Below, in pieces: positions 6,161 through 6,455 of a stretch of 6,455 bases of DNA (position 1 is its first letter; every line of letters begins with the position of its first letter). The DNA is from Spirochaetales bacterium (GTDB lineage Bacteria; Spirochaetota; Spirochaetia; Sphaerochaetales; Sphaerochaetaceae). Where the stretch lies: assembly GCA_017962865.1 (NCBI GenBank), contig JAGCUM010000098.1, positions 1 through 6,455 of the forward strand, in the 5' to 3' direction. Made by a program: the position numbers and the translations under genes. The notes below the pieces were generated by a model that ran no database searches, was not told the origin of the DNA, and saw only the letters and a program-made list of their open reading frames with translations.

Positions 6161-6455
6161 ATGCATATTACGCTCAAGAATCTGGTCAAATCATACGACA
6201 GCGTCCATGCGGTAAGGGACGTGAGTCTGTCCATACCCTCCAACCGCATATTCGGTATAATCGGCCTTTCGGGCGCAGGCAAAAGCACCCTGGTCAGACT
6301 GATCAGCCTCTTGGAGAAGCCCGACAGCGGCGAGGTCTGGTACGACGACATGCGCGTGGACGATCTTCCCGAAAAGGAAATCATCCTCAGAAGGCTCCAC
6401 ATCGGAATGATATTCCAGAACTTCAACCTCTTCTCATCGCGCAACGCAGGTCAGA
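6161..6455 (+). CDS. metN: Methionine ABC transporter ATP-binding protein MetN (N-terminal part, runs off window)
   Basis: 98 codons are visible before the right edge. The start is ATG at 6161, with AGGAG at 6151-6155 five bases upstream. Walker A is GLSGAGKS at residues 35-42, followed by TLVRLISLLEKPDSGEV at 43-59, a MetN-like stretch. The Q-loop Gln86 is in HIGMIFQNFNLFSSR (80-94), which closely follows the GMIFQHFNLLSSR pattern of MetN. MetN is the cytoplasmic ATPase of the MetNIQ importer for methionine. The signature, Walker B and C-terminal ACT-like regulatory domain lie beyond the window, so completeness cannot be judged; metI and metQ would be expected downstream. The gene is divergent from livK, with 207 nt between starts. 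Another polar amino acid ATPase is possible, but the FNLFSSR segment favours MetN. Confidence 0.85.
   Translation, partial: MHITLKNLVKSYDSVHAVRDVSLSIPSNRIFGIIGLSGAGKSTLVRLISLLEKPDSGEVWYDDMRVDDLPEKEIILRRLHIGMIFQNFNLFSSRNAGQ

Noticed and set aside
6133..6444. Minus-strand open frame (103 codons) opposite metN
   Set aside because: The plus strand encodes clear ABC ATPase motifs here. The antisense translation has no recognisable features.

Overview
The window carries a compact amino-acid uptake locus from what looks like a diderm bacterium, most likely a spirochaete of the Treponema/Sphaerochaeta kind. The main clue is the leader of the substrate-binding protein: it ends in a VFA^GG signal-peptidase-I type junction followed by a Ser/Gly/Glu-rich linker and has no lipobox cysteine, a style common in spirochaetal binding proteins. 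Gram-positive binding proteins normally need a lipid anchor. This assignment is inference and rests on one protein.

Minus strand, 5953 down to 1: a complete branched-chain amino acid (LIV/HAAT family) ABC transporter in the classical order livK (binding protein), livH and livM (permeases), livG and livF (ATPases). It is followed without a visible break by a CBS-CBS-ACT (AcuB-like) protein and then by the N-terminal 177 residues of a LeuA/HMGL-like TIM-barrel protein that runs off the left edge. The genes from livH on are tightly packed: 13 nt livH-livM, 4-nt ATGA overlap livM-livG, 1 nt livG-livF, 28 nt livF-CBS/ACT and 12 nt CBS/ACT-leuA-like. The only large internal gap is the 106 nt between livK and livH. 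It holds an 11-bp hairpin with a short T-run, probably a partial terminator that lets livK be expressed above the membrane and ATPase genes.

Plus strand, 6161 to the right edge: the first 98 codons of metN, the ATPase of a methionine ABC importer, divergent from livK. The 207-nt region between them (5954-6160) holds a good livK promoter candidate on the minus strand, a weaker metN promoter candidate, and a set of inverted repeats just upstream of the metN ribosome binding site. These could form mutually exclusive structures.

How the genes work together: LivK captures branched-chain (or similar) amino acids in the periplasm, LivHM form the channel and LivGF power uptake. The CBS/ACT protein has the architecture of a nucleotide- and amino-acid-sensing regulator and probably links the transporter to metabolic state. 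The leuA-like product has the fold signature of isopropylmalate/homocitrate synthases, but several positions expected at the active site are changed, including the metal-binding Asp of the first strand motif. It may therefore be a non-canonical or non-catalytic relative. That gene is the least ordinary item in the window.
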